Shown: positions 11,401-22,200 of the stretch, one piece after another
Numbering within the stretch: position 1 is the stretch's first letter
How the letters are laid out: the number at the start of each line of letters is the position of its first letter
Assembly (NCBI GenBank): GCA_963575745.1
Contig: CAUYUJ010009535.1
Coordinates: forward strand, 370,809 to 434,808
Direction: 5' to 3'
DNA length: 64,000 nucleotides
From: Prorocentrum cordatum
Taxonomy: Eukaryota; Sar; Dinophyceae; Prorocentrales; Prorocentraceae
The notes under the pieces: generated by a model
Seen by the model: the letters and a program-made list of their open reading frames with translations, nothing else
What the model was told of the DNA's origin: nothing
Database searches by the model: none
Program-made: the position numbers and the translations under genes

Positions 11401-12837
11401 CATTCGCTTTGGCAAAGTCGTCGTCAGGAAGCGCAGCTGGCTGGAAGCCTTCGGAGTCCCCTGCATTCACGAGCTGCTGCGGCGTCTCCAGAGAGGAAAG
11501 CACGTCCTGCACTTCAGCGAGCTTCACGCGGAGAGACGCCGAGGCCGCGATGCGCGCTGTCTCAGTGTTCACGCCGTGGCACACCGCAATGCCAGTCGGT
11601 AAGAACATCAACGCCTGAGGAGAGTCCCAAAAAAAAAAAAAAAAAAAAAAAACTTCCGCCGTCTCTCGACTCCTCGACTCCCTCCTCCCTCCACTCCTCC
11701 ACTCCTCCACTCCTCCATCTCCCACCTCTCTACGGCTCTGACTCAAGCGATAAGAGATGATAAGAAGGCGCCTTCAGAAACGGACTTGGGCTCGCACCCT
11801 GTACGTCCAGCATGACGGCTTGATCGGCCGCGACGGCATCGACCTGCTCGTCAGGAACCTCTGCGATGAACGCCAAGCGGCACAGCCGAAGGACCTCGTG
11901 ACTCAGGTCCGCGTTGTCCGCATTGCCCGTGGCGTTCCCGACCTCAGCAGTGAGCACCGGCGGGGACGTGGTGGCGTTCGCGCCAATGCTGCGCAGCAAA
12001 GCCTTCAGTGCGTCCACGCCAGTCGCAGCTGGACTCATGCAGACAGAGACGATGGCCTCCGTGATGGCCTTCGAAATGCTGATACCATTTCCAGTCGTAG
12101 CTGCTACAGGAGGTTTCGGCAGATCCGCGTGCCACTGAGTGTCATCACACTTAATGTACCCCGCCCACGCGGCCCAGTCTGAGGCCCCCGCAGCCAGCGT
12201 AGCGCCGCGCTGCCATACAAGATGGACAACCCCGAGGGGGACCACGAGGCTCTTCGCCCGCATGCACCTCAGGAGCTCCTGAACGGCTGACTGCGAGTCC
12301 GTGCTGATTGGTTTCTCATACTCAAGCTTGAACCGCATCCACTCGGACAGCTTCAGGTGCGAAGCCCTCGGGGGGAACGGCATGGCAACAGAGAGCGAGA
12401 GAGAGGGTGAGGGGGCGAGGGCAGGGGGCCAAGGCAGGACGACGAGGTGGGCGACGAACGACGAACGATTCAGAAATCCAGGTGGTTCGATTCTAGAGTC
12501 ACCCAGTCCAGGACAGTTCTCAGTTCGCAAGGAATCGATCGCAGGTGGGTGGCTGGTTAGGCGCTCCTGAGCATAGCCTCCTGCCTCCTCCCCCCTCCTC
12601 CCCCCCCCCCTCCCTCCATCCATCCCTCCCTCCCTCCCTTCTCCCTGTCCCGACTCCCCTGGCCCCTTGCCGCAATGGCAATGCCTGAGCTGCTCGCTGG
12701 CGGTCATGCCGGGCGCCACGTTCTCCGCTGCGGCGGCGTCTGGGCCAGCGATGGCGATGCCTGGTTTGGAGGCCAGCGCTCCATCTCTGTCTCTCTCCCT
12801 CTCTGTCTCTCTCCCTTGTTGTCTCTCTCTCTCTCTC

Positions 12838-12897
<60 letters not shown>

Positions 12898-15800
12898 TCT
12901 CTCTCTCTGTCCCTCTCTCGTCTCCATCTCTCTCTCTCTCTCTCTCTCTCACTGGGGCGGTGGCGGGAGGATGGGAAGACGGAGCAGGAAGGAGGGAGGA
13001 GGAGGGAGGGGGAAGAGGAGGAGGGCCTCAGGAGGGGGAAGGGGGAAGGGGGAAGGGTGGAGGTGAAGGGGAGGAGATGAAGGGTCGCCCATACCTCCCG
13101 CCCATCTCACATCACCCTTTCACACGCTCACACACCACACCATACTCCTGACACCCACCGTGACCCACCCCCTCACCCCGCACCCTCGCCCCTCGCCCTC
13201 ACCCTTCACCCCTCACAGCCACTCGCACACACACACACCTCACACAGTGTGACGCCTCACAGACCTCACAACACACACCTCACTCACACCACACCTCGCG
13301 CCACATCCATCCTAGATGTTCCTCGTCGCTTCTATTGCCTAATTGCCTGGTAGGCTCAAGTCCCCGGCGAAAGCGATGGCGTACTTGTCCGTCTGACGGG
13401 ACTCAACCTCCGTAATCATTTTCTGGATCCGCTTGGCGTTCACAGTTTCGTTCAACACAGCGTCCTCGAGCATCCCAATGAGTTGGTTGGCCTTCAAATT
13501 CGTCTGGTTCGCCAACGCGAGCAGGTTTGCATTCGCCACCGCTCCTGCAGCTCCTGCACGACCGCGTCCGCCGCCGCCGCCGCTGCCAGCGCCGCGACCT
13601 GCGCCGCGACCTGCGCCGCGACCAGCGCCTCTGCCGCCACCGCCTCCGCCGCGCTTGCCAGCCACAGGGCCAGTGTCGCTGAACAAGTCGTCCAAGTCGT
13701 CAGAGAATTTGCCGCCCGTGACGCGGACGATACCTGTATCTGGCTGCCTGGTCACTGTCAGCGATGCTGCAGTCGCGGCGGCCCTGTATGTCTCATCAAC
13801 TTGTTGACGCCCGCGAGCTGCAATGTTCTCGTGCTCCAGGTTAGTTTGCTGCACAACCCCTTCGGAGGCCACCTCGCCAACCTTGAAACACCCGTCAGGA
13901 TGCCCGTACTTAGCAAAAGACCTCATGACGCCCTTGATTAGCTGCCTGTTGTGCGAGTGGGTGGTGATCTGGTCCTTCGGCGGGGGCGCGCCCTCAATCT
14001 CAGTGTAAACGTCAATAGGCCAGAAAACGCCGCACATCTTCTCGCTAGTGCGAGTAACCGACTTCACCGAGGATACAAACGTGCCCATCCAGCCCTGCAT
14101 GTCCGCCGCACCACTGCGCATGGCGCCTGATGGGCTGCTGGGTTGTGCATCGCCGTTGCCGCCTCCACCCTCCCCTCCACCCTACGACCCTACCCTCCAC
14201 CCTCCACCCTCCACTCCACCCCTCGCCCGAAGCCGCAACCGCTGAGCCGCCGCCGCCGCTGCTGCCGCCACACTTGTCTTCGACGAAAGAGGATGGCCTC
14301 TGTGCGTGCCGGGGTCGTTCGTCATGTCCTCCCATGCGAAGATGACAAGCGTGTACGAAGTCTTGAAGAACTCGTCGGTGCCCTCAGGACTCTTGAGCTT
14401 AGATTCGATGACCGCCTTGGAGACGCCCTTCAAGCCCCAGTTCTGGCCGTTGCGGCAAGGGAGGCACTCCTTGCTGCGATCCCTTGAGCGCTCCAGGTAT
14501 GGGTTGGCGTTGTTGACGAGCGGGTTTCGAGAGCGAAAGCTCCTCCCACACATGTTGCAGGGCTCATCGGCAGGTTCTGGGAAGGCCAGCGTCGGAACAG
14601 GCGGACCAAGCGCCTTCCGCTTGTGAGTCACCCGGAGCACCACCGCTTTCATCGACTCGATCGTAGAGGCCGACACGCACGAGGAATCGAAACCAGTAGC
14701 GGTATACACACGACGGAGGATGTCGAATGGTCCTGGCTTGGGAAAGAGGGGAAAGGTCAAGCGACGCCACAGACAATCAACCAAGATGGACCACCCACCG
14801 TAAGAAGGACGGCCTAAACAGGCCTGGCTGACCAGAGAACAGAGAACAGAGAACGTTGCCAGGATGGGGAGGGGCCGAAGGACCGAAAGGGCAAGGAAGC
14901 AAGGATGCCGCTGGGACCCTTGGACACTTGTGACACTTGGGCGGACCTTGGAGAGACTGGTCACTGATCATCCATCCCAGGTCCTGGCTGGTTGACTGCA
15001 TTTGTGGATTTGTTGTGTTGGACAGACACTTGTACAAACCGCCGCACCCTATCCTCTATCCTCCATCCTCCATCCCCTGCCCTGCTCCCCTCCCCTCCTC
15101 CCGCCTCCTCCCTCCTCCTCCTCCCTCCTCCTCATCCCTCCTCCCTCCTCCCCCCCTCTCCCCCCTTCCTCCTTCCTCCTTCCTCGTCCTCCCTCCTCTC
15201 TTCCTTATCCACCTTCGTCCTCAGGGTGCTTACGGCGCTTGGTACACTCTTCCCGCTTCCCTTCCCCTCGTCCCTCCTTCAGGGCGTGACTGCTCATCTG
15301 ACGCAGCGGCAGGCCCGTCCAGGCGCGCTGGCCCCCCGGCGATCCCAGGGATCGTGGTGGCAAGGCTCCTCGCGCCGCCGCCGCCGCCGCCGCGGGAGGA
15401 GGTCCCAGCGAGCGACTGCATGCCAGCGACTCCCTGGGCGCGCACAGTCGGCGGAGCAGCGTTGCTGGGGCTGGATGCGCCGCGCCCAGGAGACGCCAAT
15501 CTGGGATCCAGGAGTTAGGAGGCCGAGGGATCCATCCAGGATCCAGGATCCAGGATACCATGGGGAGGAAACCATGTCCTAGCGTCCGTCCAGATGATCA
15601 GCCAGCCCCCGCAATGCTCGCACCAGCCGACAAAGGCGTGAGATGTGAGAGTTGTGAGAGCACGACGCACTTGAATATCTTTCGAGCCGAAAGGCGGCAG
15701 ACCAGGAACACTACGCGCAAGACCAGGCACCCTTGAACCCTGGATATCCTGATCTCCTCAAAGGCCGGACGGCCAAGACAGTCCTGAATCCTGGAAACCT

Positions 15801-17774
15801 GGAACCCTGGGACCCTGGATATCTTGAGATCCTCTGGGAGGCGACCAGGCGACCTGCTGGGTCTGAAAAGAAGCCACCACGCCACCTGAGGTCGGTCAAT
15901 AGCTCCCGTTCCGACGATGGTGCTGGCTCTGAAGAATCGAAGACGCTGATGTCCCCGGCGCTGCGTAAAAGCGGACAGGGTGAGAAGGGAGAGGGGAGAG
16001 GGAGAAGTGAGAAGGGAGAAGGGCGAGAAGGGAGAAGGGCGGAAGAGCTCGAGAGTGTAGAATTGAACATCTCGCATCTCGCTCTGGCGCCGCACCTCGG
16101 AGCGATCTCACAACCAACGATCGTCGATCGACGATCGTCGATGTCGATGGCGATGGCGATGGCGATGGGCGATGGGCGATGGCGGTGGCGATGCGACGAT
16201 GACGACCGACGACGATGATGACCGATGACGATTGCGATTGATAATATCTTTGATTTCCTGCGCTAACCACCGTCGATTGCGAAGCGAGCCAGGTACCCAG
16301 GTACTCCGACGCGTTTACGCCAGAGCTCTGAGCAGCACGAGAGCCTCGTTATTACATTTGACACGAGGGTATCGCATCATTCCCCATGAATTAAGTAACG
16401 ACCTACAAAACAAAAAAACTAATGATTCCGTGCGGGCTTCCTCTGCGTTACCGCCTCCTCTCCAAGCCTGCTCCTCGCCCCTCCTCTTTCTTCTCCCAGC
16501 CTGCCCCCCCCCTCCTCCATCCTCCGCCCCCGACCTCCGATCTCCGACCCCCGAGCGGAACAGCGGAACGGCGAAGCCCGCAGAGGGGGGGATGAGGAGG
16601 AGTGTTCTCCGAGCCCCAATTCTCGCTGGCAGCGGTACTGGTCACCACCAGCAACAAGTGAACTTGTGAGCAAGCTATCTACTATATACACATTCGCCAG
16701 AGCCGTGTCGGGCCATCTCCGACGGCGGAAAATTCGCAACAGAGGGCGCACCTCTGCGTCTTCCTGCTCGTCCGCCCCCTGCCTCCCTCCTCCGTCTTCC
16801 TCCTCCTCATCCTTCATCCTCCTACCATCCTATCCTCCTCCTGCTCCTCCTCTCTCCTCTTCCCTCCGCCTGTCCACCTCGTGCTCATTCTCCTCCCTCC
16901 TCCTTTTCTTCCGTCTTCTCGTCTTATCGCCTCCTCTTTCCATCCTCCTTCCTCCTCGCCGCGACAGGGTAAGGGCGCTGGCTTGCCGAGCGACGAGCGG
17001 GCGCTGATGCCGCGCAGCGTGCAGGCGACTCGAGGAGAAGGAGAATGAGAAGGAGGTGGAGATTGAAGAGAAGGGGAGAAGGGATGAGGAGGAGGAGGAG
17101 GAGGACGGAGGGAGGAGCAGGGGAGTGGAGGAGGAGAGGAGATGGAGAAGGGAGATTGAGGATGGAGGAGGGAGGAGGAGGGGAAGAGGCAGCGTCGCCC
17201 GTCGGAGACACGCTGGCACAGGCGCGGCACGGGCACAGGGCGAGGCTGGCATCTCAGAAGGCAGGCAGCCTGCTCAGCAGCACGGCGGCGGCACCCAGCC
17301 ATGCCGCATGCGGCGGCCTAGCTCGACGATGTCCGTACTCATGTACTCGGCCCAGTCCTCTTTGCAGTCGAAGCATACCCACTCGCTCAACGTGAACTGC
17401 GAGGCAGGGACCTCGAAGCGCTCCCCTGCGATCAGGCAGCCACGCTCGAACGGGCAGCGTTTCTGGCAACACACGCAGAGAACATCCTTGCCGCAAGACC
17501 CCCACAAATCGACGTCCTTGCAGCTGGGCAAGAACACCTCCTTCGGGCACTGGTACGTCTCTAGCATCGCCTTCTCGTCCTCTGGGCCGACGCCATCTCC
17601 CCACGCGATGCGGTTCTCTCCAACAACAGGCGCCACCCGCATCGATATGTTCTTCGTCGACTTCAGGATGGAACGTGGAACACTGTCCGCAGACCTCGCT
17701 GGCGACCTGCTTCTGTCCCTCTGCGAACTCGATCCCGAACCCTGGCTCGACGAAGCAGGCTCGGCACGCAGCAT
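8450..17774 (-). CDS. Large multi-exon zinc-binding and RG-rich orphan protein
   Basis: The likely start is the ATG at 17774 (MLRAEPASSS). Supported exons, high to low: 17774-17295, about 14734-14222, about 14125-13340, about 12781-12676, about 12370-11799, 11614 to about 11296, 11032 to about 10100, 9630 to about 9222, and about 8827-8450, ending in TGA. Another exon near 15690-15580 (HAFVGWCEHCGGW) is less certain. Exon 1 has a Ser/Arg-rich head and several Cys pairs (CVCCQKRC, CFDC). Exon 2 has CNMCG...CLPC, four cysteines that could bind zinc. Exon 3 holds a Gly-Arg-Gly-Ala repeat (about 13555-13665) and ends in a helical segment. The remaining exons look alpha-helical. I do not recognise the family. 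Acceptors read CAG followed by G, and introns are CTC/GAG-rich. A tandem relic spliced leader lies 36-74 bp upstream of the ATG, suggesting a recycled mRNA that later gained introns. Confidence 0.6.
9640..9950. repeat. Intronic purine block followed by pyrimidine block
   Basis: The plus strand is GGA/GAG-rich from about 9640 to 9840 and CTC/TCC-rich from about 9865 to 9945. The two halves are roughly complementary and could fold as a hairpin within the intron between exons of the gene at 17774-8450. Confidence 0.8.
12790..12955 (+). repeat. (TC)n microsatellite
   Basis: About 165 bp of TC dinucleotides with occasional CCC and GTC interruptions, inside an intron of the minus-strand gene. Confidence 0.95.
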
Positions 17775-17809
17775 GGGAAGCGGCGTGCTTCGGCGGGAGA
17801 CCTGTAACA

Positions 17810-17848
17810 CGTTGCAGCTAAAACTTCCTTGAGCAAAACGTGCTGCCG
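17810..17848 (-). other. Tandem relic spliced leaders upstream of the 17774 ATG
   Basis: The minus strand reads CAGCACGTTTTGCTCAAG. This is an altered leader core with an intact 3' TTTT-GCTCAAG end, with one insertion and one deletion. It is followed at once by a second partial copy, GAAGTTTTAGCTGCAACG, resembling CCATTTTGGCTCAAG. A full copy followed by a partial copy is the pattern left when a gene is trans-spliced, retroposed and trans-spliced again. The block lies 36-74 bp upstream of the start codon and in the gene's orientation. Confidence 0.55.
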
Positions 17849-17849
17849 A

Positions 17850-18425
17850 TGAAGATACATAAATTGGGAGAAAGCCCCCTGCGTGAGACAATGGCTGTGA
17901 AAGGAAAACTCGCTCCACAATTTTCTCCTGAACTGGACCATGGAAGATGGAAGATGGACCGAACCATCTGGGCCCCTGAGGACCGCGGGAATCCAGAGAC
18001 GGGGCCCATGGCTCGAATCCGAAAGCCGAAAAGGTAAGTCACTGGGCCCTGGGGCCCTGGGGTGAAGGAGGACCCGAGGAGGCGGAGGCGCGGAGGAGGA
18101 TGGAGGAGAGGAGAGAGGAGAGAGGGAGGAAGGACGGAGGACTGAGGAGGGAGGCCCTGAAGCACTCGACGCAACTCAGAATTGAAAGCGGGGCGCGGGA
18201 ACCGGGTTCCAGGCTGGAAGGCAGACTGCTTTATGCTTTACTGCTCCAAGGACGCCAGGGACCAGGGACAGGGGGCAGGGGGGGATCCAGGATCCAGGAC
18301 CTCCAGGGCCTTGCGTTTCGCCCCCTCCCCGGCAGCTCCTCAGGCGGCGCAGCGCGGCCCGCGGCTGGCGGCTGGCGGATCGCAGGCCGCGCAGTCGTCA
18401 GTCTTAGTCTTAGACTCAGAAGGGC

Positions 18426-18466
<41 letters not shown>

Positions 18467-18467
18467 C

Positions 18468-18510
<43 letters not shown>

Positions 18511-18553
18511 GATGGAGAGAGAGAGAGAGAGAGAGATGAGATCGAGAGGAGAG

Positions 18554-18628
<75 letters not shown>

Positions 18629-19269
18629 CGTGGGAGGGAGAGAGGGGGAGAGGGAGGGAGGGGGGGAGCCCTGTCGGCCTCCATCTCGGGCCATCCCCGA
18701 CCCGCATCTCTCCTGGGTCGGAGACACGAGACACTAGACTAGACTGGATCACTCGCCGCGAGCTCGAGGGCGAGTCGAAGCCACAACGCATATCGCTCAG
18801 GTCGACGCATGACGCGCGCCGCACTGATATGTACCGTCTATACAGAAAACAGAGAGCAACTGGAGTCTATCCAGCTGGCGTCGACAGAGCCGTCAGCAGC
18901 AGACGGCCAAACTAATGCACTCTTGCAATACTGAGTAAGCGGCAAGTGTATGCATCCGTCTCCCAACCACAAGACACAAGACCTGGACTGTACAAATGTA
19001 CCAATGCACACGACTGTGCATCATGCGCACACGGCTCGGGTAAATGCAGCAATGCAGTGCGAATTGTCTGCAGCGCAAACGAGCTCAGATCAGTGGAGTC
19101 GGAATGCGGCAATGCGTGGGAGCGGGGGTCATCAGGTCATCGTCGTCATGCTGCGCTTTGCATGGTCATTCGTTGCGTCGTTGCGTTCGCAGCCCCACAG
19201 AAACCAGACGCCCAGAGAGATAAAAAAAAGGAACGCCAAGGGCCCAGCGCCCAACGCTCTTCCTGCCTA
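17850..19269. other. Intergenic DNA with (GA)n
   Basis: This region lies between the methyltransferase stop and the relic leader of the next gene. It contains a long (GA)n tract (18425-18630), a GGATCCAGGATCCAGG patch near 18286, and about 700 bp of ordinary-looking sequence near 18700-19260 without a supported exon. Confidence 0.6.
18425..18630 (+). repeat. (GA)n microsatellite
   Basis: About 200 bp of nearly pure GA dinucleotides, interrupted by short GTGC and CGGATG segments. Confidence 0.95.
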
Positions 19270-22200
19270 CTACGCAAAGAGCGAGTCCAGGTCAACAAGT
19301 TCGTCGGGGCAGTGCGCGACGCCGCCCTGGATCGACCGCTGCGGCTCGGGATCCTGAGCTTGGAGAGAAGGAAAGATTGAGGGCCTGAGGAGCCGAGGAG
19401 AGAGGGGAGAGGAGATGGAGGAAGGAGGAAGAGGAGGAGGGAGGAGGAGGCTGAGGAGGCTGAGGAGGAGGAAGGAGGAAGGATGAGGAGGGGGGAGGAG
19501 GAGGAGGAGGAACAGGAGGAGGAGAGGAGTGGAGGAAGAAGGAAGAAGGCAGTGAGGAGGTCGGTCAAGATCCCCTGGAAAGAAAGAGGACTGTCCTTCA
19601 GCTCGTAGGCCGCACCCATGACGACGAACAACGCGACGAAAGTTGCCGCGCAGCACCCCCCGTGGAAGGCGTTCCCGGCCAAGTCCATCAGCACCTTAGG
19701 CGCCCAACGGGGGATGGAGGGATGGACCTCCAGCCTGCCTGCCTGCCTGCCTTCCTCCCTGCCTGATGTTGGTTCCTGCTGCTGCTGCTCCGCTCCCGCT
19801 GCTGCTGCTGCTGCTGCTGCTGTGCTGCGAGCTGCTGCACCTTCTCCCTTCTCCTCCTCCGCTTCCTTCTTCCTCCACCCTGGCGCGTCTCCAGCTGTGC
19901 GGCTATCGTTCGATTCTGGGCTCGACCTGCCAGGCTCTCTCTCCCGGCGGTCGGAAGATTGATCAGCGATCGGCAACCAAGCGCACTGCGTTACTCGAAT
20001 ACTCTGACAGGCGATGGTTCGACTCTGGGTACGAGATGGCCTGGAAGCGCATGCTTTCATGGCCGACCACGAAGCGGTTGCGGGTAGTCACCCACCTGAT
20101 TGAGATAAAACCAGCACTCTCCAACCCCATGGAAGGGCAGGGGGAAGAAGGAATGGAGGAAGGAAGGAAGGAAGGAGGACTGGCGGAGGACGGAGGAGGG
20201 AGGAGGGTGGAAGGAAGGAGAAGAAGGAAGAAATAGTTGAGGAGGAGTGCAGTGGAGGAGGGAGGAGGGATGAGCGATGAGGAGTCGGAGCAGAAGCTGA
20301 GAAACTAGAAGGAAGGCGGAGGAGGGAGAGAGGAGGATGAGGAGGAGGAGCCAGGGCGGGTGTGCTGGTTTATCTGCGCCGCTGGACATGTGCATGTTGG
20401 GCGTCACGCATGGCGCATACTTGGTGTGCCCGTTCGGCGAACCACGCTCAATGTTCTGGCCCAGCTCGAAGAGGCGGAGCTCGGATTCGCTCAGCTTGGC
20501 ACCGCGCATCGCAAGCTGGTCGCGGTCGCGGTGCTGCAAAAGGCCCAAAAAGGGGTATTTCGCAAGGTCATCTGGCGTGTTGGTGAACAGGCGGCACCAA
20601 TCCTGTGAGGACGACAAACGACAACACGACGACAACGCCGTCGCCGTCGACATTACCGCACAGCGACGGCGGCAGCGATGGCGCGAGGACGGAAGACGAC
20701 GAGACGAGAATGCGGCGACGACGGGTCCGAACCATTCGCCAGCGCAGCTGCGCTGTGCTTCATGCCCCACTTTGGCGGCTGCGGCGGCGAGCTCGCGGCC
20801 GCAGCGGCAGCAGCCCCAGCCGCCGCCTTGGCGCGCACGTGCTCCCCACCGCGGCCGCGGCCGCGGCCGCGGCCACGCCCTCTCCCGCCGCGACTGCGCC
20901 CTCGGCCCTGAGCAGCAGCTCCCTCAGCTGGAGGCACTAGGGGGCTGTCTGAATCATCTTTGTCACTCGCCTCCTTGACTGGGTCGGCCCCGGCTGCGCC
21001 AGCGGGTTGGTCTGCTTCAGGCTCTGGTTCAGCCCCTGGCTCAGGAGCCTCGCCACCAGGTAAAGCGTCATCGAGAAGTTTGTCCAGCGCTGCTTCCAAC
21101 TCCCTGTCGAACTCGCTCTGCGCGATAGCTGGGACTGGAGCTGCAGCTGCAGCGGCGTCGGGCTGCGTCAGGAATGGCAGCTCCCCATCTGCGTCCAGCT
21201 GCACATCGCAAGCTGGCCCCGCCGCCGCCATGACGACGTCGTCGGCCGCTGTCTCGATAACCGTCGCAGTCTCCTCTACGACGGCGCCTGCCTTGCCATC
21301 CTGAGGCTGGGGCTCCAGCGGCTGGGGCTGCGGCGGCTGTGGTGGCTGAGGCTGCTGCAGCGGCTGCTGTGGCAGCGGCGCTGCTGCCGCCTCTGCGGAC
21401 TTGGCGGCTCGCGCCAGCGCGGCTGAAGCTGCTGCGTTAGCGGCGAGCTCAGCAGCGCGCGTCCGCAGAGCGTTCTGCACCGAGGGGTGGTCGTCAGGAA
21501 GTAAGACGTCGTCTGGTTTCACCTCGGCACGGGGTGGGAGGCGGAGGGCGGAAAGACGAGGAAGTGGAGGCTGAGGTTCGGAGAGGAGCATGCGGTGGGG
21601 GGGGGGCGGAGCAGGAGGAAGAGGAGTGCCGAGGAGGAGAGAAGGAGAAGGGAAGGAGAAGGGAAGGACCGAAGGAGGAAGGAGGGGGAAGGAGGAGGAA
21701 AAGGGAGGAGGAGGGGAGGAGGGAGGAGGAGGGGAGGAAGGAGGAGTGAGGAGGAGGAGTAGGAGGGAGGAGGGAGGAGGAGGGAGGAGGAGGGAGGAGG
21801 GAGGAGGAGGGAGGAGGGGGGAGGAGGGGAGGAGGGGGGAGGAGGGGGGAGGAGGAGCGTTGTTCAGAAGAAGCTGAACGGTCTTATTTCTTCGCTGGGC
21901 AGGGGGGCAGGGGGTCTGGGTCATGAGGGTCCTGGCCCTGGCCGGGTGGTCCTTGGCGGAGGTGGCCTAGGCAGGGCTCCGTTTGAACCGCCGTGCCCTC
22001 ACTCGTATCCGCAAATTCGACCTGTGACCATTCAAATCGTCGCGCCCTCACTCGTATCCGCAACCGCCGCAGATGTGTGGTGTTGCATATTGTAAACAAA
22101 AAGTCACCATGCCGTATCCATTCGATATCCGCTTCAACACTGTCTGCAAGAGGTTGTATGCCGACGAAGGTGTCATGCCGCAACGTCCGAGAAAACGCGT

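Noticed and set aside
13352-13365. A GGCTCAAG match to the spliced-leader 3' end on the plus strand.
   Set aside because: Only eight bases match. It lies in a coding exon of the opposite strand and no plus-strand gene follows.
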